Assembly (NCBI GenBank): GCA_947561395.2
Contig: OX387186.1
Coordinates: 7,615,888 to 7,679,887 of the forward strand
DNA: 64,000 nucleotides
Source of the DNA: Buxus sempervirens
Lineage: Eukaryota; Streptophyta; Magnoliopsida; Buxales; Buxaceae
Reading direction: 5' to 3'
This document shows positions 1-12,000 of the stretch, in pieces (within the stretch, counting starts at the first letter, position 1; every line of letters starts with the position of its first letter). The notes beneath the pieces are model-generated. The model was not told where the DNA came from and did no database searches. It was given only the letters and a program-made list of their open reading frames with translations. The position numbers and the translations under genes are program-made.

Positions 1-844
1 CCTTAAACCGACCCAAACAAATCAAACTAATTCGGTTTATTATTTTTGGAATCAAGACCAAAAGTAATAAAACCCAAATCAAACTGACCCAAAGTTGGTT
101 TGGGTTGAAATTTTTCTGTTTTACCCAAACCAAGATGCACCCCGAGTACAAGTCACCCAAAACTCAATCTTGCTTTCTCCATTATTTATATTAAAAATAT
201 TATTCGACATGTAAAAGGTCTACGAAAGGCCAAAAACAGTTTAGAGTGCATTTGGATATTTCCATACATAAGAAAAATAAATATTCTTGATTTCTTGAAG
301 GGATTTTGTTGGTTAGAGGGAAAAAAAAGGGAAAAAATGCCAATTATTACTGATTAAAGTGCTTTGGATTCCTAAGTGATCACTAAGTCTGTTCTAGATC
401 CCACTTGAAGGAAGACGACACTAATAAATTGGTGAAAGACCTAGTGGTGGTGGAAATCCCTTTTTCTAGGACCTAACAAGTTGTCCAAAAGGTCCACCAT
501 AGCTTACCCATATGACTGTCTTCCATGATTGGATACAACTGTAACCTCTAGGTAATGATATATGGATTTTGAGAGTGGGGGGTGCTCCCAGAATTCCGTT
601 GACAAGAGGCAATCGAGGTGGGGGCCCTCATCTTGAAAGAACTAAAGAAGAAGAATAATGCAATACGATTCAATATAGTCATTTTCAATGTGTTGCTATG
701 CCTTCGATCACAGACCTCATAATAAGAGACTGATGATAAGCCTTCCATGGCAGCTTCTGGTCCCATTTTAAAAAGCCTCTTTCAGCAATTTAATAAGCCT
801 TTCAAGGCGGCTTCTGCTGCCATTCCAAGCACATCTTCTCCTAC

Positions 845-880
<36 letters not shown>

Positions 881-2325
881 AATTGTCATATAATATGATC
901 GATCATCTGATGATCTGAGTTAAGCAAATTATGACAAGTCAATATATATGACATGGGGGACCATGGAATCGTCACATGCTTACAGGCTCTACCAGACAAA
1001 ACTACTTGCATTTGCTGGCGGCACATTATCTTCACTACCATGAATGGGGTGTGGTGCTGGCGGTGAAGACTGGGAGGGAGAGACGTAAGGTGCAAGAAGA
1101 CAGGAGAATGGTGGCCGGGGAGGAGGGCCTACTGTTCTAAACTAACAAAACCCAAAAAGAATATCCACTTCAAATTGGGTTTAGGTGGGATGCATTTGGG
1201 TTTGGAATTGCAAGTTTCTTATTGCGTAAGTTCAAATCTCCTTTCCACACTTGGCTTGAAATAAGTACTTACTGATGTCTATGTTTCATCTCATTTATGA
1301 TAACTTGTCATTATACATTAGAGGTGGGGCTGGTGTTGCTTCTTAATGGGTGTTTTTCATTTTTTTAGTTAGCTTTAATTGTCTAATCAGATAATAAGCA
1401 AGAATTAGTTAAGAGTGGTTATGTTGACTGCCAAAAGAGCAAGGAGAAGGAAACCGGTGGGCAGTCTTTTTCAGAATAAGATATGAAGGTGTCTAACACT
1501 GACATCAACATCAAATCCTGCAGCTGTAACTTTCAATGATGCAAATTACAATTTGTAAGATCATTAATCCTTGAAGTGATTTCCACTCTAATAATATAAA
1601 GCCGTTTTCTTTCCTTCAAATACTAGAACATCTTCCCCCCTCTTTAAACATCAAATGGTCTCAATTCCAGAAAAAATAAACCTATAACTGGAGTGTACAC
1701 ATATATTTACTTTACCATATGGTTACAAACTTTGCTTGAATATTCAATTTAAACTTAAAATGAGGGGTATTTCAGGTACGAAATGATTAGCTTAAATCTT
1801 CCCAGTTCACTTTATATATACTAAGGGAAATGCACGTGCTATGCTTGTAGCAGAAGAATTAGATAAGTGGATGCAATTAATTGGAAGATAAAAAAATAAA
1901 TTGAAGGAAATTTTGAGGAATCGAAGAAGTTATATGTGTAAGAATATAAAAATAAAGGACATTCTGGATGATATAAGGTAGTTATATAAGTGCAAGTTAG
2001 TTAAGGGGAGATGAAAGTGAATATAATAATCAAATGTAACAAAGGGTTATAAGTGTAAGTTAGTTAATAATAAAATGTGAGGGGCAGTTTATATATCAAA
2101 TGTTAGACAGAAAAAGGCCTGGAATATCCAAGCCCAACCCACACCTGGTATCTCCTTTCTCACAACTCTTGAAGACACAAGTACACCAACTACCTACTGG
2201 TAGTTGCCGGGGTACTTCACAGACGGTTAGCGCTCAAGTCTCAAGACACAAGTTAACAAAGTAACAAGAAACAGTCTCAAATTAATGATGAAGGCATCAC
2301 ATTCATTTACATCGATTCAACTTGA
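1..2325. other. Intergenic region left of the first TBL gene
   Basis: No gene could be supported here. Bases 1-150 are built from short AAACC/GGTTT-type words, resembling the end of a degenerate inverted-repeat element like the one at 52665-53125. An AG dinucleotide repeat lies at 849-877. Short open frames on the minus strand at 548-766 and 886-1095 have no recognisable domain. The last few hundred bases before 2326 should hold the promoter and leader of the TBL gene; I could not place a TATA box with confidence. Confidence 0.5.
849..877. repeat. (AG)n microsatellite
   Basis: An uninterrupted AG/GA dinucleotide run of about 29 bases in intergenic DNA. Confidence 0.9.
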
Positions 2326-4066
2326 ATGGCAACACCACTGTCGTTTGATCACCGCATTCTGGCACTCTTGACATTAGTTTCAGTTCTCTTCATTGGAGCC
2401 ACAAGACTAGTTTTGGAGAACTCACGCTCCTTCCACAGATCAAAACAACCTTCAAAACCCTTGTATGTAGAAAATTTATCCTCAGAAAATGGAGAAGGAA
2501 GAGTATCCACCGATATTTTCGACGACGGATCTGTCGGGGGCTGGTGCAATCTTTTTGAGGGAAAATGGGTTTTGGACGATGCGTCTTATCCCCTGTATAC
2601 AGAAGAGAGCTGCCCCTACTTGACCAAACAGGTGACTTGCCAGAAGAATGGGAGACCTGATTCTCTTTATCAGAATTGGAGATGGGAGCCTCATGCTTGC
2701 AAACTACCAAGGTTTGATGCAATGAAGTTGCTGGAGGTTTTAAGAGGAAAAACACTAATTTTTATAGGGGACTCAATACAAAGAAGCCAATGGGAGTCCA
2801 TGGTGTGTCTCATACACTCTTCCATTCCAGATGGAAAGCAGTCCATTCACAGAGACCCTCCCATGAAAATATTCAAAGCCGAGGTAATGCCAACGTCTAC
2901 GATAAGATCTTCGATTACATGTTTAAAAATCTGTAAAACACTACCAAATCCATAAGAAGTTTCTCCCTTGGTTACAGCAATATCATCTACAGACTACAGA
3001 AAATGATCTCTTTCAACCACTTAATTTCATCATCATCATCTTCCATCCGAATAAACAATGTGGAATTGCATAATATTTCCTGATAATGTTTATTTGACTT
3101 ATAGACATCATGACAAACTTGGATGAAACTGAAATTCTTCTCAGGTGTGATTTTCAGGATTTTAATACTTCAATCATATTTTATTGGGCTCCTTTCCTTG
3201 TGGAGTCCAATTCAGATCATGCGACGAAGCATACGGTACAAAGAAGGCTTGTCAAGCTTGATTCCATTGCCAAACATAGCCAGCATTGGGAGGGAGCTGA
3301 TGTGCTTGTGTTCGAAAGCTATGTATGGTGGATGTACAAACCTTTGATCAATGCAACGTGAGTATTTACTCTGAATCTTAATTTGAAGGAGGTATCGCTG
3401 AATTCTATCTGGTTTTTGATTGATGAACTCTTTTATTTGTTACTGAAACTCTTCTTTTTGTTGATTTCTTATGCAGAAATGGAGTTCCTTACAATGTCAA
3501 AGAATTTAATGTTACCAATGCATACAAATTAGCACTAGAAACTTGGGGAAGTTGGTTAGAATCCAAAATCAATCCCAGAAGACAGAAGGTATTCTTCATG
3601 AGTCTGTCACCAACACATTTATGGTAAGTTACATTAAACACATTTTTGAGTTTCTGATCGCTGCTGAGAGAAAAGAACATATTATATGTGTATGTTCTAA
3701 TAAATTTCTATTAGCAGGGACTGGGAGTGGAAAGCTGGAGGCACTGGCAACTGCTTCAATGAATCTTACCCAATTCAAGCTTCATCATACTGGGGAACTG
3801 GTTCGAATGAACAAATCATGGGGATACTGAGGGACATCTTAGGGGGACTAACGATAGACGTAACGTTCCTAAACATCACTCAATTGTCGGAGTTTCGCAA
3901 AGATGGCCATACATCTGTTTACACAGAGAGGAGAGGCAAGCTCTTGACTAGAGAAGAGAAGTCCAACCCAGACACTTATGCTGATTGCATTCACTGGTGC
4001 TTACCAGGAGTACCTGATACATGGAATGAGATACTGTACACATATCTACTTCACAACTGGGCATGA
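2326..4066 (+). CDS. Trichome birefringence-like (TBL) polysaccharide O-acetyltransferase, 4 exons
   Basis: Exons 2326-2883, 3158-3357, 3477-3623 and 3718-4066 join in frame to a 417-residue protein, normal for TBL proteins. Residues 10-29 form a hydrophobic signal anchor, so it should be a type II Golgi membrane protein. The PMR5N-type domain follows (GKWVLDD near 79, GRPD at 109-112). The esterase-like domain has the GDS motif at 148-150 and the DxxH motif at D391-H394 inside DCIHWCLPGVPDTW. Members of this family move acetyl groups onto wall polysaccharides. The FLVESNSD and FESYVWWM stretches and the C-terminal block recall the ESK1/TBL29 group of xylan O-acetyltransferases, so xylan is the likeliest substrate; that is inference. 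The intron usually found just before the GDS region (present in the TBL gene at 32085) is absent here. The ATG at 2326 is the first in frame and precedes the anchor. Confidence 0.9.
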
Positions 4067-5096
4067 CTGCTAGCTCCTTAATTTGGTTGAAATTAACATG
4101 GCACTGTTACGGAAGGAAGGAACAAAAACTGTAAGGTTTTGTAGACCAAGGAGAGGCATTATGAAAATGGAAAATAGTAGCTAAGCTGCCAAATTCATAT
4201 TGTAAATGATTTTGGATAGAATATGAGATCAAAAGGAAATGATTTTTCTACCAACTATATTTTTGAGCTGAGCCCCATGGGATGGGCTTGGAAGGTTTCA
4301 CTTCACCAAGATCCAAACCCATCAACAATGAATATTTCCGGAGTTCCTGCTACTTGGGGTACCCTGATAAGGCCCTGTTAAGTACTTTATGTAGATGATA
4401 CAGTTTCCATAATTGAGTGCTACTATAGTACCGAAAGAACACTTTAAAAAGTTTGGATGCACTAACTTACATGTTCAAAGGCACTTGATTGTGCGTGGGA
4501 TGCACTAACAATATTATTAGTGAAGGGTTTACAAGTAAATCACCTAATTATAGGCAGTGATTCACTAATTTACATATTAGATGCACCTATTTGCACTTAA
4601 GGTGCACTATGATTTAGGTAAATTACCAAATTGTAGACAACTAATAAAAGAAGGATATGGGTATTACCAAAATCTCCTAGGGGCAAAGTAATTAAATAGG
4701 TGATTTAGCTAATTGGGCATTTTCATATCAAAAAAGCTTTTTTTTTTTTTTTTTTTTTGGGGTTGATATCATAGCAAAATCCTCCATAATAAGGTTTCAC
4801 TCGGATACACAGAAATGCATTGAGATTAGAAAAATAAATATAAGAGCCTAAGATGCATCCAGCTTAATACACAAGAAAAGAAAAAACAAAGTACAAGAAC
4901 CTGCTACGGGTTTTCTTGGAATCCAAACACTAATGTTTCGGCCCATTTGTAGCCTGGCCCTCCAGCTTGCGTGGATGCTTGTATGAGAGAGAGAGTGAGA
5001 GAATGGTTTCCAAGCGGAGATAAGGCGGTACTGCCTGGTTCTTAAAGGATACAAGAAAAGGGAGAGTGGGGTGAAGAGGAGAGAGAAAGAGGGGAA
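4067..5096. other. Intergenic spacer with a 21-T run
   Basis: Holds the 3' UTR of the TBL gene and the promoter of the bL34c gene. A run of 21 T lies at 4738-4758; no target-site duplication around it was found, so I do not call it a retroelement tail. A GA-rich leader (about 4985-5096) precedes the ATG at 5097. No coding frame is supported. Confidence 0.5.
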
Positions 5097-6021
5097 ATGG
5101 CTTCGATATCGTTGGCATCTCTTTCAGGAGCAGGCTTTAGAATCTACAGTCCTTCAGCTTCTCTGACTTTATTTACTACCACGAGGACAAGCTCTGCAGC
5201 TCTCAACGTTGCCAACGCCCCCGCTCGCTCTGGCCTTCTCCATTGCTCCTTTGTCCCTTCTTCAACCTCCCTCTCTTTCCCCTCTTCTTCTTTTGCAGGT
5301 ATACATCAATCTCCTTTTCTATGTTGATGCACTACATTTTTGTGTACTTGTCCCCCTCTTCGTGGCCGCTTACCTTGGATTATTTCGAGTAGCTTTGGTC
5401 TTTTGGAAATACTTTCGTGTTCTTATATGAAAATTTGTGTTAAATTATATATGGACTGTCTTTTATTTGATCTTATTTTCTATAGCATTTCGTATCTCAT
5501 CTTTGGTGTTTGAGGATTTCGTTGTCAAGCTCAATTTTCGATTTAATTTTGCCTTATGTTTTTCTAGTGGATGAACTCCTGTTATATTGCAGCAAATTTC
5601 GTAACTGTAGGGCACTTAGATTAGCAATTGACTGCTCTGTTCCTAAGCGAAAGTGTAAATTCTGTAGTCTATTCCACTAACTCGTTTGATAATTCAATAA
5701 ATGATAAGAACACAAAAGCGTTTAATTCAACCGCAAAATTTGCTTTCTGTTTCCTAAATTTCAGGTTTATCTTTGGGGTTTGATCTGAAGAATTTCAACG
5801 GAGTTAGAAAGGGTAATGGCCGAAGGCTTGTGGTGAAAGCTGGGAAGGCAGCTCTGTGCTTGACTAAAAGAAATCGGTCTCGGAAGTCACTAGCTAGGAC
5901 TCATGGATTCCGCAGACGAATGAGAACTACCAGTGGGAGAGCAGTCTTGAAGCGCAGACGTGCCAAGGGACGAAAAGTCCTTTGCACCAAGTCTAATCCA
6001 AACAGTGGGAAAAGGGCATAA
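5097..6021 (+). CDS. RPL34: Plastid 50S ribosomal protein bL34c precursor, 2 exons
   Basis: Exons 5097-5298 and 5765-6021 (phase-1 intron, gt/ag) give 152 residues, close to other plant bL34c precursors. The first 90 or so residues are rich in Ser, Thr and Ala and poor in acids, as in a chloroplast transit peptide. The mature part is the compact basic bL34 domain: TKRNRSRKSLARTHGFRRRM, then SGRAVLKRRRAKGRKVLC. bL34 binds 23S rRNA in the large subunit, here of the plastid ribosome. The tail CTKSNPNSGKRA after the domain is plant-type. The ATG at 5097 is chosen because it starts the transit peptide and no earlier in-frame ATG is evident. Neighbouring genes are functionally unrelated. Confidence 0.95.
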
Positions 6022-9015
6022 CTCAACCTCTTAAATGGACGAATATTTATGGTAGGTAAATGTTGTGATTCATTCTATGCTTGTTCATGTGAACTCTTTT
6101 ACTTGTGAAACTCTTGTTTAAAGATGTATTCACTTCTTGCATTGTTGGAACTTTTGTGTTATTTCTCAATGCTTAAATCTTTTTCACCTTTCTTTCAGTC
6201 ATTTACGTTTATTGCAGCAACAACTTCTTCAATGGTTTCCTTGTCTAAACATGGCAAGTATCAAATTTTATAAACGAGACAATTTTAATTTAGTTTAGCT
6301 CAGAACATCTAATTTCCAATCTTTAAAGGACTTCTACTGTTTATTTGCATTACAAACAGCTCTTGATGAAGGGGTCTTCTGATGAATAAGTTTGTGTGGG
6401 GCTTATGGACTTTGCTTTCGGTCCTTTGTGGCATAATATTTTGGATTGTTATTACTCCTAACAATTTCAACATGCGACCAAAATGCCAAGTTTTCTGATC
6501 CAAATGCATTTTGCTAATTATTTTTGGAGCTAAAACTCTCCATTACTCTGCCAAAAAACGTCGAAAATCAAGGTCATGTGCAATAAGGAGTCCTTCCATT
6601 TCCAGTGGGAGATTCTATCGCACTTTCTGTCTTCCAAGTGATGGGAACCTCAGTAACGTAAAATGCTTTAATTGGAAATTGTTTTGGAGATCTCTTTTTC
6701 AATTTTGGACAGCATTTCATAATTTTGGAGCTATAACTCTTTATATCATTAGAATTGCAAGTTTAAAAACTGTGCTCATCTGCACCTTGCTCATGTGCTA
6801 TATAGTTTGTATTTGCTTTCAGTTCAAATTTTTAACATAGTTTCTAGTTGCTTAAGCCTCATATTACTTTTCAAGTAAAAGAAATAAGGGTCAGCCAGGC
6901 TCATTTTTGAGCTTCAGTTGTGTTTCTTTACGGTCATCTTCTGGTCACTTTTACTTAGTTATTAGACCTTCAAAACCATCCATCCTCTCTTAAAATTTTT
7001 GGTAATTTATGATAATACTCAACTCCCTCTTTAAAAATCTTTGCACCTCGTCCAGTCATTCATTTATTTTGTGAGATATATTTTATTGCATACAAGCGAA
7101 ACTACTTTTAATGATAATCCGTAGGATATTTTCACCCAGTGATCAAAGGCATGATATTTCATTATTCTGTCCTAAATTTGGATCAAGCAGAATTTTAGTG
7201 AGACTGTGATAGTGGTTTGGTTGTTTTTTTCGGTAGGATAGTGGTTTGGTTGTTGAAAAATTATGCCAAGATCCTAGAGAATTAATGCAAGTTAAATTTC
7301 TGTTGCTTGAGTGCATCTCTGTGAGTAGATTAATGAAAGCATATCCATAGATCAAGTTAGTTCAGCACACTGAATAAAGTTAAAAGGCAGGGCCTGTCCT
7401 TAATCTTACATGAATAAGCTGGTGAATATAATGCTTATAGCCAAGGTCATAAAGAACTCTGGTGAAAACCTTACGTACTAGTGTCTAAACTTTGAAGGTA
7501 CCAGTTCCCAATGGAGGGACATTTATACAAGGTCAGTATTCTTACCTGAGCCAAAAGTATGCCTTATTTGCTTAACTCATCATTCTTTAGTTCTGAATCA
7601 AGTTCTTGGATATTCTAGACATAACTGGTTTAGGTGTAAGAACTTCAAGTAACCATTGCTTCCTATAATGATTCAGTCATCCAGCAGAGTTGCACTCACA
7701 TTAGTGGATGCAGCAACTTTTGAGCATGGCATTTAGTGCTCATGAGTTCTTCATTCGTCAACGCTTTACCCTGGCTGCAGTAACATCAGGGTGTGGATCA
7801 AAACCATCTCTGGTAAGATACCAGCTGAATAGAATCGGATCACACGTGGAAATGGAGGTAGAAACTGGTTTCTTGGCATCATTATTCCTTTCATTTTGGC
7901 TACATGGTTTTGTCGTATTCATGGTGTTGCAGGTGCCATTACCCCATTAATAAATACAAGCTTATTTGCTGCGCCAAACGTTGTAGTGGACAAATTTGAA
8001 AGCATGTTCCATTAGACTACTCTTGCAGCCTTGTTTTTTGCTGCTGGCCTTGGAAAGCAGCAGTAATCGACGACACTTGAACTTAACGGCATTCATATTT
8101 GGTGGTAGCATTTTTCTTGCTCCATTCCATGCCAGATGACAAGTCATTAAGCTTGGTTTTGACAGTTTGGTCAGGTTTCTAACATTTAACATCTGAAGTT
8201 GCCTTACTCCTTTAAAGTTCAAATCGTGGAGAGGCATGTATGGCATTGGCTTGTTAGGAAGGGAAAGAGATTCGATTGGACCAGACAATTTCTTGGGTTT
8301 GTTTTATTCAAATCATGTTCGGGTGGATTTAACATCAGAAGTTGCCTTGTCCTGTTAATGCATCGTGGAAAAATAATTGAGGAGGATTGGATTAACAGGC
8401 TATCCTTCACTAGTGAAGGTCATAAGGCTTGTGTAATCCTGCTAGAACAAAAGGTCAACATTTTTTTTTAAATAACACATACATTGCAAAATCACTCACA
8501 ATTAATACAGATCCAACATTCATTATTGACCTACGACTTGATGACAATACAATAGCACTACAATAATATAATCTCATTAGCAAATTTATGAATAAAATAC
8601 ATACGGCTTGACAGCTGCTTATTTAAATGGGCATCTGAACCTATGCAAATTGAGCAGTTCATCATATAGAACATGAATATTGTACATTATATATGATTAT
8701 TCGTTTTCTTTCGGATTCCCAAATAACTGCAGCAGCAGCTCTTTCTCTCCACTGTCAGTTTGGACTCTTAATGATTGAAAGTGACCGACAGTATCTCAAT
8801 TATAGCTTTTAGTGCAAAGCACTTGGACTGAAACGGAAAAATGGTTGGATAAACACCCTGTGAGTTTGGACATGACAATGAGATTCTAGAGAGAAGCTGT
8901 CAAGGATATTCTTGCAATTGATTTGTACCTGAAAAAATAAGTGACTCCGATGTCATGATGATGATATCAGATCAGTTTGTTGTCCCACTATTTCCTGAAT
9001 ATCATAACTGTTAGG
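6022..9015. other. Intergenic region between convergent bL34c and CofD-like genes
   Basis: Contains the two 3' UTRs and about 2.9 kb without a supportable gene. Open frames at 6511-6840 (+), 7708-7950 (+), 7962-8288 (-) and 8199-8471 (+) show no domain I recognise and look like chance frames. A very short probable retroposon tail with an 18-bp direct duplication lies at 7208-7254 and is listed separately. Confidence 0.5.
7226..7236 (-). mobile_element. Tail-only L1-type insertion (11 bp) with 18-bp target duplication
   Basis: Two identical 18-bp copies (7208-7225 and 7237-7254) flank 11 bases: five T followed by CGGTAG. Read on the minus strand the insert is CTACCG plus poly(A), like the last bases of plant L1 elements (compare TTACC plus poly(A) near 29450). 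The simplest reading is target-primed reverse transcription that stopped almost at once. A plain 18-bp tandem duplication with a small filler is the alternative. Confidence 0.5.
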
Positions 9016-12000
9016 TTAATGGGAAGTAAGATGCATGCTCATGTATCCACTGATAATATCGGAAAGAGCTTGGATTAATGACTTTGGATCAAAAATGGTT
9101 CCCACTTTGGGATCGCAGACAGAATCAACAGTGACCTGCACCAACAGAATAATGCTGAGTCATGGATGCAAGTAGAGCATGTAGTTTATCATTTTCAATT
9201 GAAGTGAATGAACTTAATGGGAACAGAGAAAAGAGACTGCTGTAGAATAAATTATGTTTCACCAGAACAGTAATGAAAAAACTCCTGCCTTAAAGTTTTG
9301 TTGATTCTGTTATTTTATTGTGACCGTAACAATTATATGCCCATGTTTTTTTTTTTATCGATAATAAGAAATTTCATTAAAAAAGAAGAAGAACCAGAGA
9401 AGGGAAAGCGTACACAAGTCCATGAGACAATGGACTAAAGAAGTAAAAACCTAAACATACTCCCCTTACTATGAACCCTTACAACACTATTCACACTTCT
9501 TTTACAGCAAGAGCCCTCCAATGAAGCGAGATTTCAGCTACCGACATTCCTTGACTCACCTTTCGTACACTAGAAGAGGCTAAAAGAACTGCCTCCTCAA
9601 TCACTACCAGGAGAGGAACACTGATATCCTCAAAAATCCTATTCCTGGTCCTCCACACTACCCACAATACAGCAAAAAACACTGCCTTATACATCTCACA
9701 CCCAAACTTCGTGAGGTATGGAAAACACCATTGGTAGGCTAGCTGGCATATATCACCTGGTACCACCCACAACATATGCCCATGTTTGCTAATTTGAAAA
9801 CAGGGTTGAACCAATTCTTAATTTCATTTTACTGAAAATCTTCACTCTATACTGGTCAATTAATGAATACTTTTAACACTTTATAACACCAAAATTACTT
9901 TTGAAGATTTAAAGAACAAACGATAGGCACCATATTACAGTTCAGTTCTACAAAATGATTAATTGAATAAACCATTACCAACTGAAGAAATGAGATCTTT
10001 AAAATCGATGTGAACGGTTGCTTCTATGGTTGAATAAGATCATGTCAAAAGATCTTGTCTTTTCTTTTTTATTTGTCTATGTTTTTGTCTTTTTGGATCA
10101 CTTAACAAGAGAAAAATAGAAACCACTTCATTCAAAGAGCTACAGCAATGACCTCATCAGCCATATTATTTATATACCACATTTAAAGCAGGATTGACAC
10201 CAAACAATGTCTTGTTCATTTATTTCCCTTTTTCGGGTGAAGAAAAAAACAAAACGGATGTTTATTTTAATGGATCCTTCAATCTAAACTATAAAACTAA
10301 ATTAAAAATACTATAAATTACATTTTAATCATAAAAAAAACTTGACGAGCATCACAAAGAAGACAAAACATATAAGTTTCTATTCCAATGATTGATGATT
10401 AGGTAAATATTCAAAATAGGTAGAATATCTCAAAATAGAAATAAATGGCTAGAATCCCAGCCAAGAAGACAACAAGAAAGCTGTACTACTACTTACCATG
10501 TGATAAGTAATGGCTTAGGACATTGGACCCACGTATATATTCAGAAAGCATTTTGACACTGGGCAAAGTCATACATTATTCTACTAAAAATGACAATTCA
10601 TGCAAACACATTTTCTTTAGTAACGGCAAGCTTAATATAAAACCAGATATTCTAAAAACTGGCTAAATGTGTGACATACCACACGAAAGATCCCCTGTGC
10701 AGATAAATGTTCAGCATCTAATGCGATTTCACCATCTCTTGGCACCAAAAGTGTATTGACGTAGTCACTTGGCTGCAAAGGAAAATTAAAAAAAGAAAAA
10801 TCCATTGAAATTGACATGTTTCTCAAATGTACATACATACACACATACATGTTTAACATGAACTCATAAATTCATACATACATGCATGCATTTATGAATG
10901 CAAAAAGTCTTAGGATCAAAAATCGATAAATTGAATCTTGAAGCAACAAATCAGAACAGATACAAGTACTAGATAACTTAGCATCTAACTTCAATACCAT
11001 CATGGCTTTCATCATACTTTGCAAATTCCTTAAGATTTTAATAGGTTGTCTTTCATCTATGGATAATTTGATAAGAAAGGAACAAAAAGGCATTGCTGCA
11101 TCCTCCATAGCAGTTTTCTTATATGACCATAATGGCATATAAAATTCAAGACAAAGTGAATGATGCTTAGTGTTATCCATCAAAAGAAGGATAACAAAGA
11201 TGACGAAGAATTCTTAGGGTTATTCAGTGGACATCCTACCTTCTAAAAGAATGATGCTTTGCTTACTTAGTAAACAACAGAACTATAAGTTGATATCACA
11301 TAAATATTAAAACAATAATAACATCATTTGAGTAACTCAAGAAGATATCAAAACAAGCAACTGTTGGATATGATGCTGTTGTAGAAGTGCCCAAAAATAC
11401 AATCAATCATGATGCATTCAGAAGAAATTATTTATCACTATGGGGTTAATTGCAAAAACATTGAACCAGTATAATTCAGCATCCTAGTGCTCAGAGGAAG
11501 AATTTCACAAGCTCCTCAATTTGGAAGTGCGAACCGAATTAAAAATGATATTTTTTTTCCTCTGGTGTATGGACCACAACCAGGGAATGAATTCTTGGCA
11601 CTTCAACACATGAATGAAGCCGGTCAAAGACAACCAAGCAGAAAGTACTTGTCATCCTTACTAAAACAGCTACACAATAAAATGGTTCTAATTTCAAGGC
11701 TTACTATGGAAATAGTCTTCTCAAGTCCACAGTCACATACACAAAGAATATTAAGTGTGAAACGTGATCATTACTTTGACAAAAAATTTTAGACCCGATT
11801 GCAGACAGAAATTTGCAGAAAAAGCGAACAAAGATCAACACCAAACCATACAACCAGAATTAGAAAATGACATCCTTGAGGTTGCCAAGTGGAGAACTCA
11901 TGTTGGCAACAGGTACTGATGGACGTGACAAGAAAGCCCGTTGGGGAAACGTGACCATAGAACAAAACTACTAGATAAATTTTTTGGCATGTAAGTACTG

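Noticed and set aside
4738-4758. 21-T run as a retroposon tail
   Set aside because: No flanking direct repeats could be found.
8950-9010. ATGATGA ... CTGA pattern near the CofD-like stop
   Set aside because: Spacing is too short and there is no terminal stem; it lies in a 3' UTR.
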